42,242 nt of DNA from an uncultured marine group III euryarchaeote (GTDB lineage Archaea; Thermoplasmatota; Poseidoniia; MGIII; CG-Epi1). Positions 1 to 6,412 of the stretch are shown piece by piece. The DNA lies in the NCBI GenBank assembly GCA_902627615.1, contig CACOJW010000010.1, positions 1 through 42,242 of the forward strand. Direction: 5' to 3'. Each line of letters opens with the position of its first letter. Positions within the stretch are counted from its first letter, which is position 1. The position numbers and the translations under genes are program-made. A model generated the notes under the pieces. The model ran no database searches and was not told the DNA's origin. It worked only from the letters and a program-made list of their open reading frames with translations.

Positions 1-471
1 GGTGTTGAAATTCACTTTGTTAATCAGAATATGAGATTAGACAAATCTCCTGAGTCTCAATTTACTTTTCATATTCTTGGTGCAGCAGCTCAATTTGAAC
101 GTAATCTCATTAGCCGTAGAACTAAGGAAGGAATCAGGGCTGCAAAAGCAAGAGGTGTCAAATTCGGTGTGCCTCTTAAACTAGGAAAGAAGAAGCAGGC
201 ACATTTCAAACAATTGTGGGAAGAAGGTAAAACAGTTAGAGAGCTTTCAGATTTCTTCAAGATATCACAATCTACTGTTAAAAGATATAGAAGGAGTTTA
301 GGTTTAGAAAAGAGAGGAAGTAATACTTTAGAGCTATCTGAACGCCCAGGTTGGGTTAGTTATCTATTAAAAAATAAAAGAAATAAAATTCATACATACG
401 GGATAGAAAAGGCTAATGAATGGGAGCAAGAAAAAGCCAACCAATTCTGGAAGAATAGAAAGCAGAAATAG
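1..471 (+). CDS. Serine recombinase (resolvase/invertase family), C-terminal part, 5'-truncated by window edge
   Basis: The reading frame is open from base 1, so the N-terminal catalytic serine lies outside the window; the first ATG at 31 is internal. The visible part has the end of the resolvase domain: a QFERNLISRRTKEGIRAAKARG segment, the conserved long helix with its Glu-Arg pair, followed by a basic linker. A recombinase-type helix-turn-helix follows, with key residues GKTVRELSDFF and ISQSTVKRYRRSLGL. A further 55 residues, rich in Lys, Asn and Trp, extend past the HTH and are not recognised. Family members cut and rejoin DNA through a phosphoserine link and commonly mobilise islands or invert segments. 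It is the outermost visible gene of an accessory block with a restriction-modification enzyme. It could be the mobility gene of that block, or an unrelated invertase; the missing part leaves this open. Confidence 0.85.
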   Translation, partial: GVEIHFVNQNMRLDKSPESQFTFHILGAAAQFERNLISRRTKEGIRAAKARGVKFGVPLKLGKKKQAHFKQLWEEGKTVRELSDFFKISQSTVKRYRRSLGLEKRGSNTLELSERPGWVSYLLKNKRNKIHTYGIEKANEWEQEKANQFWKNRKQK

Positions 472-568
472 ATATCGATTTTAAGCCAGCTTATTTGCAT
501 TTTAAGACCTCCTTTATCGTCGACAAATGGCAGTATACAGCAAGCAATTTCAGAGACTTAAATTGGCT

Positions 569-1246
569 TTATAATTTAAATTCTGCAATGATAGGATTAT
601 GGTCACTAATGTCATATAATTCCTCATCATCAATAACTTTGCAAGAGATGCAACTTTCATAAAGTTTCTTACCTGCAAATAAGTAATCATTCTGCCAAGC
701 AAAGTCTGAACGCTTATGACGTAGTGTTTGCACTCTCTCTTTGTTAAATTTTTCACGGCAGTCATAAAGTCCAAAGTCCTTCAAACGTTCAAAGAAAATA
801 TGATGTGAACGGCCTGGTTGTTTTTCATCAATTGCTAAATCCGCATTAAAATCTCCACCAATTAACAAAGATTCTCTGACATTCCTTTCAACAAATAGAG
901 GTGTAAGGTCAGATAGAGAACGATGGAGTGTGGTTATGGCATAGTCATCGATTATTTTGCCATACAAACTAATTGCATTAATTTTTTGTTGATTAATCTT
1001 TACTTCAGCAGAAGCAATCGCATCAGGATGGCATTTTTTCAACTCTATTTCTTTAAGTTCGTGTTTAGAAAATACACCACATCCCCAATCTCTATTTGCA
1101 ATATGATGAACAGAATATTTTTGGCTGGAATGGTTAGAGCATTCATTGAGTAAACATATATCAGGTTCTACAGATTGTATATATTCCCAACCTTCTTCTC
1201 TTTTTGGACTTTTCCAATAGTCCATATTCCAGACAAGACATTTCAT
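569..1246 (-). CDS. Endonuclease/exonuclease/phosphatase (EEP) superfamily protein
   Basis: The 225-residue protein is close to a minimal EEP domain. Visible catalytic signatures in order are Asn7 (WNMDYW), Glu35 (LLNE), GDFNAD at 131-136, an Asn-Asp pair at 186-187 (WQNDY) and the terminal SDHNP at 214-218. These are the metal- and phosphate-binding positions of the DNase I/AP-endonuclease/phosphodiesterase fold. No signal peptide or DNA-binding domain is attached. The substrate cannot be told from sequence: DNA, RNA or a small phosphoester are all possible. It begins 3 nt after the stop of the DUF6998-like gene, so both are probably made from one transcript. The setting beside a restriction-modification gene makes a nuclease role in defence plausible, which is inference. 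Confidence 0.86.
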   Translation of the reverse strand: MKCLVWNMDYWKSPKREEGWEYIQSVEPDICLLNECSNHSSQKYSVHHIANRDWGCGVFSKHELKEIELKKCHPDAIASAEVKINQQKINAISLYGKIIDDYAITTLHRSLSDLTPLFVERNVRESLLIGGDFNADLAIDEKQPGRSHHIFFERLKDFGLYDCREKFNKERVQTLRHKRSDFAWQNDYLFAGKKLYESCISCKVIDDEELYDISDHNPIIAEFKL

Positions 1247-1249
1247 AAT

Positions 1250-1687
1250 TTAGATACCTGTATTATTTGCAATTTTCTTTAATTTGGAAATAGTAATTGT
1301 GTGTTTGTTATCTCTACTTGAGTAGTTTGAGTTTTCTTTAATTTTCTGAAAATCTCCATAGTATATTTCTTCCCAATTACCTACGGAATCTATGTGTAAT
1401 ACAAGCATAAGGTCTGCCTCCCCTCTGTATCCAATCATTTTTGCAGAGTGATTGGTCTTAACTTGGACAGTTTGTCCTTTGTCATTTGTAGCATCAAAAC
1501 CTGCGGAACCTCTCGGAGCTTTTTCTAATTTGTAAACTTTAACTGCTAAAAATTCACCATAATCGCCTAATAAATTTCCTAATCCTGCCCAATTGTATTC
1601 TGGGGCAAGGTCTTGCAATGCTTTTTGTAATGAAAATAATGTTTGCATAATGTGTCTTATTGCTTTTACATCAACCGAATCGTCCAT
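1250..1687 (-). CDS. DUF6998-like protein with a PD-(D/E)XK nuclease-like core
   Basis: The 145-residue protein has a helical N-terminus (1-38) and then a motif series that fits a compact restriction-endonuclease-like fold: Glu45 in GDYGEFLA, Asp65 in GFDAT, and Gln75-Val-Lys77 in TVQVKTN. This is the E...D...(E/Q)xK pattern of PD-(D/E)XK enzymes. The overall pattern recalls the DUF6998 family of hypothetical proteins; that name is from memory of its consensus, not from a search. It is the first gene of a two-gene operon with the EEP protein and is transcribed away from the restriction-modification gene. A T/A-rich box lies about 26 nt upstream of its ATG, consistent with a leaderless start. 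No function is known to me; nuclease activity is inferred from the motif alone. Confidence 0.72.
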   Translation of the reverse strand: MDDSVDVKAIRHIMQTLFSLQKALQDLAPEYNWAGLGNLLGDYGEFLAVKVYKLEKAPRGSAGFDATNDKGQTVQVKTNHSAKMIGYRGEADLMLVLHIDSVGNWEEIYYGDFQKIKENSNYSSRDNKHTITISKLKKIANNTGI

Positions 1688-1707
1688 ATCTTCCTAAGCC
1701 TGCGTTC

Positions 1708-1719
1708 TTTAAAAAATAA
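1708..1719 (-). promoter_or_regulatory. Probable TATA box of the DUF6998/EEP operon
   Basis: On the minus strand this reads as a TTATTTTTTAAA stretch, centred about 26 nt upstream of the ATG at 1687. That is the spacing expected for an archaeal TATA box and a leaderless transcript. No Shine-Dalgarno sequence is seen before the ATG. It is called from position and composition only. Confidence 0.45.
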
Positions 1720-1800
1720 GGTATCTTCAGTGATAGGGTACAAATTGGTCTTATCCGTACTCAGTTATTAGGAATAAGTAAGGAACATTAGCACCGATAT

Positions 1801-1992
1801 ACGAACGTTTGTAGAATACTTTGTGAACGTCTGTGTATAGGTTTCTTTCTTATGTACATATATGTATGTTCTATAGTACGTATATGTATTATTTACAAAC
1901 GTTTGGATCACATATGTGTATTATTATGTACGTATATGTATGTCCTCTAATATATGTTCTCTAATGTTGTATATGTTATGTACATAATGTAC
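1801..1992. promoter_or_regulatory. Palindrome-rich control region between the nuclease operon and the fused R-M gene
   Basis: The gene-free stretch 1688-2055 contains several related short elements. TACATATATGTA (a perfect palindrome) is at 1855-1866, and TACGTATATGTA is at 1877-1888 and 1929-1940. TATGTAC(A/G)TA is at 1851-1860, 1925-1934 and 1977-1986; the last copy extends to a perfect 12-bp palindrome, 1976-1987, overlapped by GTACAT-A-ATGTAC at 1980-1992. A second family is GAACGTTTGT at 1803-1812 and GAACGTCTGT at 1825-1834, exactly 22 bp apart, plus the perfect palindrome CAAACGTTTG at 1896-1905. The array lies between the two divergent TATA-like boxes, where a repressor or activator would act. 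No controller-protein gene is visible. Part of the palindromy could come from the AT-rich alternating composition. Confidence 0.55.
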
Positions 1993-2027
1993 GAATGTTA
2001 CATTAATGTTGTTTGATGCAATATGAC

Positions 2028-2035
2028 TTAAATTA
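2028..2035 (+). promoter_or_regulatory. Probable TATA box of the fused R-M gene
   Basis: TTAAATTA is centred about 24 nt upstream of the GTG at 2056. This places transcription start at or next to the GTG and supports the GTG as the true, leaderless start. An in-frame TAG at 2047-2049 rules out a start further upstream. Confidence 0.5.
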
Positions 2036-2055
2036 TCGCGTACGTCTAGGCTTTA

Positions 2056-4056
2056 GTGACATACCTCAATGAGATAGAAAAAAATCTAAAACCCAGCATT
2101 GATGCAGACCTACCAATTGTAGTAGATTTATTCGCAGGAGCCGGTGGTTTGAGTTTAGGTTTTGAATCTGTTGGTTTTGAAACATTTGGATATGAAATGG
2201 ATTCAACTTATTGTGACACTTATAACAAGAACTTGGAAGGCCATTGTGAAAATGTAAAATTAAGTAAGGACACAGAGATATTTGAATCTGCGGTATTAGT
2301 TGGAGGCCCTCCTTGTCAGCCTTTTAGTGAAATAGGAGGTAAAAGAGGTTTGAAAGATTCAAGAGATGGTTTTCCTATATTTATATCAGCTGTAAAAAAA
2401 ATTAAACCTAAAGTATTCATATTTGAAAATGTTAAAGGTATGACTCTTGAAAGACATAAATGGTATCTAGAGGAGATACTTGAGGAACTATCAAGTTTGG
2501 AATATAATATAAATTTAGAAGTAATTAATTGCGCAGATTATGGAGTACCTCAAACGAGAAATAGAATATTTGTCGTCGGAACCAAGAAGGATTTTTCATT
2601 TCCAGTAAAAACACATACTAAGAAAAAATATGTTACAGCAGGTGAGGCTTTAGGTAAATTAGCTACAGAATTTAATGATAAATCTAAATTTCTTACAGAA
2701 GCTCAAGAGAAATATATTCTTGCATATGAAAAGAAGTCAAAAGTAAGTAGGCCTCGAGATTTACACTTAGAAATACCTGCAAGAACATTAACCTGTAGAA
2801 ATATTGCAGCAGCAACCTCAGATATGCACCGCGTTATGCTTCCAGATGGCCGCAGAAGAAGAATAACGGTAAGAGAAGCTGCTAGATTACAAAGTTTTCC
2901 AGATTGGTTTGAATTTACAGGTACTGAAATGGAGCAATATTATCAAATTGGAAACGCAGTCCCTCCCTTATTTGCTAGACGTTTAGCTCAAGCCGTTAAA
3001 GAATACTTAGAAAAAAACGGTGATGATTCTACTTGGGTTCCAGTTAAGGAAAGAGTACAGACAACTTTAACAGGTATACCTGCAAATGGTAAATCAATGG
3101 AAAGTATTCTTGGAAAGAAGTTAATTGAATCCAGACACATAATGGAATGTTTGGGATTTCCTAAGAGTCGAGATGGAAAAATGGCAGGACTTACGTTTAT
3201 GGCTTTTTGTAGAGTTAATCTTGATAACAATTGGGAGCAGGCTACTAGGAAAAGTTGGACATTGAGAAAAGGAATTATGGATTATATCAATGAGGATTTA
3301 GGTGTAACTTATGCCGAAAACTCAAGAGAGAGCTTTAGAAAAAATGCTATTCACCATATGGTTCAATCAGGCATATTAATCAAAAATCCGGACAATCCCA
3401 ACCTTCCAACTAATAGTAGTAAGACTCATTATGCTATAACACCTGAAGCATTAGAGGTAATTCAAGCGTATGACACAGATAAGTGGGATAGGAAATTAGA
3501 AAATTTTGTAAGTAAGTCTAATTCTATAATTGAAAAGTATCAAAAAGTCCGTGAGTTTCATAGAGTTCCGGTAAAATTGCCAGATGGTGTTACAGCCACT
3601 TTATCACCGGGAAAGCATAATGAATTACAAGTCCAAGTCATAGAAGAATTCGGGCCAAGATTTTCTCCGGGAGCAGAGTTGGTTTATCTCAGTGACCAAG
3701 AGAATAAGGATTTCTTTATAGATAAGAAAAAATTAAAAGAAATAGGAATTAAATTAACTGAACACGATAAGCTGGCAGACGTTATGCTTTATGATGAAAA
3801 GAAAAATTGGTTATTCCTCATTGAAGCAGTTACTAGTGTCGGGCCGATATCAGAAAAAAGAGTTGTAGAACTCAAAGAATTATTGAAAGATAGCAACTCT
3901 TCTCCTGTTTTCGTTACTGCATTCCTAGAAAGTAAAACATTCAGAACATTTGCGACAGATATAGCTTGGGAAACAGAAGTTTGGATTTCAAATCAGCCAG
4001 ACCATTTGATTCATTTCAATGGAGATAAATTTTTGGGCCCATTTGAAGGCCATTAG
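2056..4056 (+). CDS. Single-chain restriction-modification enzyme: C5-cytosine methyltransferase fused to BsuBI/PstI-type endonuclease
   Basis: Residues 1-315 form a complete DNA cytosine-C5 methyltransferase: motif I DLFAGAGGLSLGF (24-36), PPCQ with catalytic Cys87, ENV (124-126), QTRNR (166-170), TVREAARLQSFP (271-282) and QIGNAVPP (297-304). The target-recognition part between motifs VIII and IX is short, about 100 residues. Residues ~345-505 look like the helical/winged N-terminal part of BsuBI/PstI-type enzymes. Residues ~520-664 match their catalytic domain, with Asp575 (ADVMLYD), Glu590 (LIEAVTS), Lys601 (SEKR) and the family-typical run from AWETEVWI to HLIHFNG. One chain would therefore both methylate and cut. 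BsuBI and PstI themselves pair with separate N6-adenine methyltransferases, so a fused C5 partner is notable. GTG start: an in-frame stop lies 6 nt upstream and the next in-frame ATG (codon 49) is past motif I. The recognition site cannot be read from sequence. Confidence 0.94.
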   Translation: MTYLNEIEKNLKPSIDADLPIVVDLFAGAGGLSLGFESVGFETFGYEMDSTYCDTYNKNLEGHCENVKLSKDTEIFESAVLVGGPPCQPFSEIGGKRGLKDSRDGFPIFISAVKKIKPKVFIFENVKGMTLERHKWYLEEILEELSSLEYNINLEVINCADYGVPQTRNRIFVVGTKKDFSFPVKTHTKKKYVTAGEALGKLATEFNDKSKFLTEAQEKYILAYEKKSKVSRPRDLHLEIPARTLTCRNIAAATSDMHRVMLPDGRRRRITVREAARLQSFPDWFEFTGTEMEQYYQIGNAVPPLFARRLAQAVKEYLEKNGDDSTWVPVKERVQTTLTGIPANGKSMESILGKKLIESRHIMECLGFPKSRDGKMAGLTFMAFCRVNLDNNWEQATRKSWTLRKGIMDYINEDLGVTYAENSRESFRKNAIHHMVQSGILIKNPDNPNLPTNSSKTHYAITPEALEVIQAYDTDKWDRKLENFVSKSNSIIEKYQKVREFHRVPVKLPDGVTATLSPGKHNELQVQVIEEFGPRFSPGAELVYLSDQENKDFFIDKKKLKEIGIKLTEHDKLADVMLYDEKKNWLFLIEAVTSVGPISEKRVVELKELLKDSNSSPVFVTAFLESKTFRTFATDIAWETEVWISNQPDHLIHFNGDKFLGPFEGH

Positions 4057-4213
4057 AGTTATTTTATCCATAAGTAAAAACATCCTACCACGCCCACAAT
4101 CTCAATAAGTAATTTGTAAAAGATAGACTATCCCCTTATGACACCCTAGTATTTGGGGTATTATGTTTAAGATTCAATATAGTGATGAAAACGTTTGCCG
4201 TCAGTCGAGAATT
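4057..4213. other. Gene-free spacer between the R-M gene and the tRNA-Gly 3' end
   Basis: No ORF or clear RNA structure is seen. A weak ACCC/GGGT pairing around 4144-4163 is too short to call a terminator. If the island was inserted at the tRNA 3' end, an attachment site would lie at the right edge of this spacer, but no second copy of the tRNA 3' sequence occurs in 1-4213, so the other end must be outside the window if it exists. Confidence 0.4.
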
Positions 4214-4289
4214 TGGTGCAGGCGCCGGGATTTGAACCCAGGTTGAGGGGTTGGAAACCCCTAGTCATACCAGACTAGACCACGCCTGC
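4214..4289 (-). tRNA. tRNA-Gly (anticodon TCC), with encoded CCA
   Basis: The minus strand folds into a cloverleaf. The acceptor stem is GCAGGCG/CGCCTGC and the D stem is GTC/GAC. The anticodon stem AGGGG/CCCCT encloses the loop TTTCCAA, giving anticodon TCC (reads GGA). The T stem is CTGGG/CCCGG with loop TTCAAAT. Discriminator A and a genomically encoded CCA follow (4214-4216). The body is 72 nt plus ACCA. Its 5' end directly abuts the TAA stop of the surface-protein gene on the same strand with no spacer. Its 3' end faces the accessory island, the usual side for tRNA-targeted integration. Confidence 0.95.
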
Positions 4290-6326
4290 TTAAATTTGTA
4301 TCTTGAATTGTGAACCAGGTCCACATCCTTCTGGGACTTTTACATTAACTAATTGTCCTGTTGGAGCTTTAATTTGAATTTGCTGTCCAGCCACAACACC
4401 ATCAGGGACAGTAATCGTCAGTAGTGTAGGTGCAGCTGGAGCTGGCGGTGTAGGGGCCTCAGGTTGCGGAGGCGGTGCAGCGGCAGGTTCAGGTACTGCA
4501 GCAGTACTAGGAGGTGCGGCGGCAGGTGGAGGTGTTACAGGAGGTGCGGCGGCAGGTGGAGGTGTTACAGGAGGTGCAGCAGGCGGCGGAGTTTGTGGAG
4601 GTGCCATAGGAGGTGCAGCCCCACCTTCCATACCGGCCCATTCGTCACTGAAATCACTTGCTTGATTATCAGACCCTCCAAAAGCACCTTTGGATTTTTG
4701 TTGAAGTCCAAAAACAGCTGCGCTTCCTAAGCCTATAATTAAAACAAGTCCAACTAATCCCATTATTGTTGATTGTGGTAAGCCCCCCTCTTCATCAAGT
4801 TGCTCGGTTTCAGGCCCTGCAGTATTGGCAGCACTATTCACTCGGAAAGTAATGGTGGTCTCATCATATTTTGTAACATCGCCGTTAGATTGAACTCTTA
4901 TTTTTAATATTGCCTGATTTCCAGCAGCACTGTCCGGAGCTTTAACGCTTAGGTATATTGGTTTTTCTCCTCCTGCTTCAATTGTAATCGACTCAGGTAC
5001 ATCGAGCTCCCAATCGTTACCCCCCATTTCCCAATTTGCAGTAATATCAACAATATCGCTCACATCTGCAAAATTTTTCACTTTCGCATATTGAGAAATA
5101 CTAACAGTTTTTCCTGAGTCTAGTGTAATTTGATCACTTTGAGGTAATACAATTTGAACGTTATAATCACCTTGAACAGTTATTTCAATTTCCATCTCAA
5201 CTACTCCGATTTCATCATTGTCTCCACTAACTTTGGCTTTTACGATTATTGTAACAACATCTCCAGCGTCAGCTCCAGAGGAAATACCTATTGTAACTTT
5301 AGCAGAAGAGCTTTCTTCATAAGAATCTAATGTTCCAGTCCCATCACTCCAAGTCCAACCATCAGGTCTATTATTTTCAGTTCCTTGATACCAATCTTTT
5401 TTGACAATTTCATAATTTACGCTTTCAGACCATTTGTTTAAAATTCTAAAGTTAAAATTTACAGTTGCGCCAGGCTCACCTTCCACATTGCTCGATGTTG
5501 CAGTAAGTCCTATTCCGTAAAAAACTCTAACAAAAGTTTTCAACTCTAGCTCATCTTCTACGTCCCCATCATTACCAGATGTAGCAGTTACAGTTAAATC
5601 ATCTGTATCTCCGTAGTCCACGTTATTTTCCGCTTCAATTGTCAGTATGACTACTTGGCTCGAAAATGCTTCAATAGTTACAGAATCGTCTTCAAATTCA
5701 GCGTCCCAGGAGTTTAAAGATAACGATAAACTAAAAGTGTCTTGTTTATTTCCTTCGTTGTTTATTTTAATTTCATATGTAGATTCGCTACCTATGTCAA
5801 CAGAGCCTTCAGTACTGCCATCATTTGCTACTTCTAAAGATACAGCGGCTCTTTCATTAACGTTAACAGTTAAGTCGATAACTTGCTTGTTTCCCTCTGG
5901 ATCGCTATTCTCTTTATCCCTACATTTTAAGCTTACACTATATTGTCCATAAACAGCATTTTCAGTAGCTCGAATGGTGACAGTTATTCCACTAGCCACA
6001 GAGTTATCCGCAACATCAACAGCAGGCAATTGAGTAGATTCAGTTGAGAGGTCATCTTGTCCATCACTGCTCCACCATGCATCTAATCCATTACTTTCCA
6101 AATCATCTGAATTTGTGATATATAATTCATATTCTCTGGGCTCATCCAAGTAATTTTCAATTGCAACTCTCAAGTCAATGGTAGTTTCAGGATCGACAGA
6201 GCCTGTACCGTCATTAGGCTCGTCAAATCTAAAGTCAAACTCAGGGTCATCTGCACTGGTATTTCCGAGTAAAAAAATAATGCTAGTGAGCAAAATCATT
6301 GCTGATAGAATTCTGAAAGCTCTCAT
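4290..6326 (-). CDS. Secreted, membrane-anchored surface protein with Ig-like domains, Pro/Ala tail and a C-terminal VPxG module
   Basis: The protein has a signal peptide (1-25, hydrophobic core SAMILLTSIIFLLG). About 490 acidic, Thr/Ser/Asn-rich residues follow, made of roughly four beta-sandwich units that resemble NEW3/CARDB-type domains, e.g. near 155-265, 265-385 and 385-498. One transmembrane helix lies at about 521-541. After it comes a long Pro/Ala-rich linker (570-633) and a short C-terminal module (634-678) with two VP(D/E)G turns, VPDGVVAGQQ and VPEGCGPGSQ. The topology implies an external Ig-like stalk and a cytoplasmic proline tail ending in the VPxG module. A general role in cell-surface structure or adhesion is inference; no enzyme motif is seen. 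Its stop codon touches the tRNA-Gly gene, so the two may share a transcript. Confidence 0.85.
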   Translation of the reverse strand: MRAFRILSAMILLTSIIFLLGNTSADDPEFDFRFDEPNDGTGSVDPETTIDLRVAIENYLDEPREYELYITNSDDLESNGLDAWWSSDGQDDLSTESTQLPAVDVADNSVASGITVTIRATENAVYGQYSVSLKCRDKENSDPEGNKQVIDLTVNVNERAAVSLEVANDGSTEGSVDIGSESTYEIKINNEGNKQDTFSLSLSLNSWDAEFEDDSVTIEAFSSQVVILTIEAENNVDYGDTDDLTVTATSGNDGDVEDELELKTFVRVFYGIGLTATSSNVEGEPGATVNFNFRILNKWSESVNYEIVKKDWYQGTENNRPDGWTWSDGTGTLDSYEESSSAKVTIGISSGADAGDVVTIIVKAKVSGDNDEIGVVEMEIEITVQGDYNVQIVLPQSDQITLDSGKTVSISQYAKVKNFADVSDIVDITANWEMGGNDWELDVPESITIEAGGEKPIYLSVKAPDSAAGNQAILKIRVQSNGDVTKYDETTITFRVNSAANTAGPETEQLDEEGGLPQSTIMGLVGLVLIIGLGSAAVFGLQQKSKGAFGGSDNQASDFSDEWAGMEGGAAPPMAPPQTPPPAAPPVTPPPAAAPPVTPPPAAAPPSTAAVPEPAAAPPPQPEAPTPPAPAAPTLLTITVPDGVVAGQQIQIKAPTGQLVNVKVPEGCGPGSQFKIQI
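4510..4580. repeat. 30-bp tandem repeat in the Pro/Ala tail of the surface protein
   Basis: Two identical 30-bp units (4510-4539 and 4540-4569) and the first 11 bp of a third with one change lie in tandem. Each unit encodes a ten-residue Pro/Ala/Thr/Val block, so copy-number change by slippage would stay in frame and alter only linker length. Confidence 0.9.
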
Positions 6327-6351
6327 AATACTACTAATCGAACAAGCAGAC

Positions 6352-6360
6352 GATATTAAA
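6352..6360 (-). promoter_or_regulatory. Possible TATA box of the surface-protein gene
   Basis: On the minus strand TTTAATATC is centred about 30 nt upstream of the ATG at 6326. It lies in the 86-bp divergent spacer shared with the TatD-like gene. Called from position and composition only. Confidence 0.4.
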
Positions 6361-6386
6361 TATTATCTTATCTCTTGGATAAAGCC

Positions 6387-6394
6387 TATACATA
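6387..6394 (+). promoter_or_regulatory. Possible TATA box of the TatD-like gene
   Basis: TATACATA is centred about 23 nt upstream of the GTG at 6413, consistent with a leaderless transcript. No Shine-Dalgarno sequence precedes the GTG. Confidence 0.45.
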
Positions 6395-6412
6395 GTATTC
6401 TAATTACAATCT

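Noticed and set aside
550-774. Minus-strand ORF overlapping the EEP gene end
   Set aside because: It lies in another frame of the EEP gene, which carries the full set of catalytic motifs.
1851-1992. Repeats considered as a CRISPR array or replication iterons
   Set aside because: The units are 10-12 bp, irregularly spaced and lack spacers of constant length. No cas or replication-initiator gene is nearby. An operator array fits better.
4057-4213. Attachment-site copy of the tRNA-Gly 3' end
   Set aside because: No second copy of the T-arm/acceptor sequence was found between 1 and 4213, so no att pair can be reported within the window.
4510-4580. 30-bp direct repeats considered as CRISPR repeats
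   Set aside because: The units are directly tandem with no spacers and lie in frame in a Pro/Ala-coding tail.
4464-4730. Plus-strand ORF opposite the Pro/Ala tail
   Set aside because: Its Arg/Cys-rich product is the antisense image of the GC-rich repeat; the minus-strand gene with signal peptide and TM helix explains the region.
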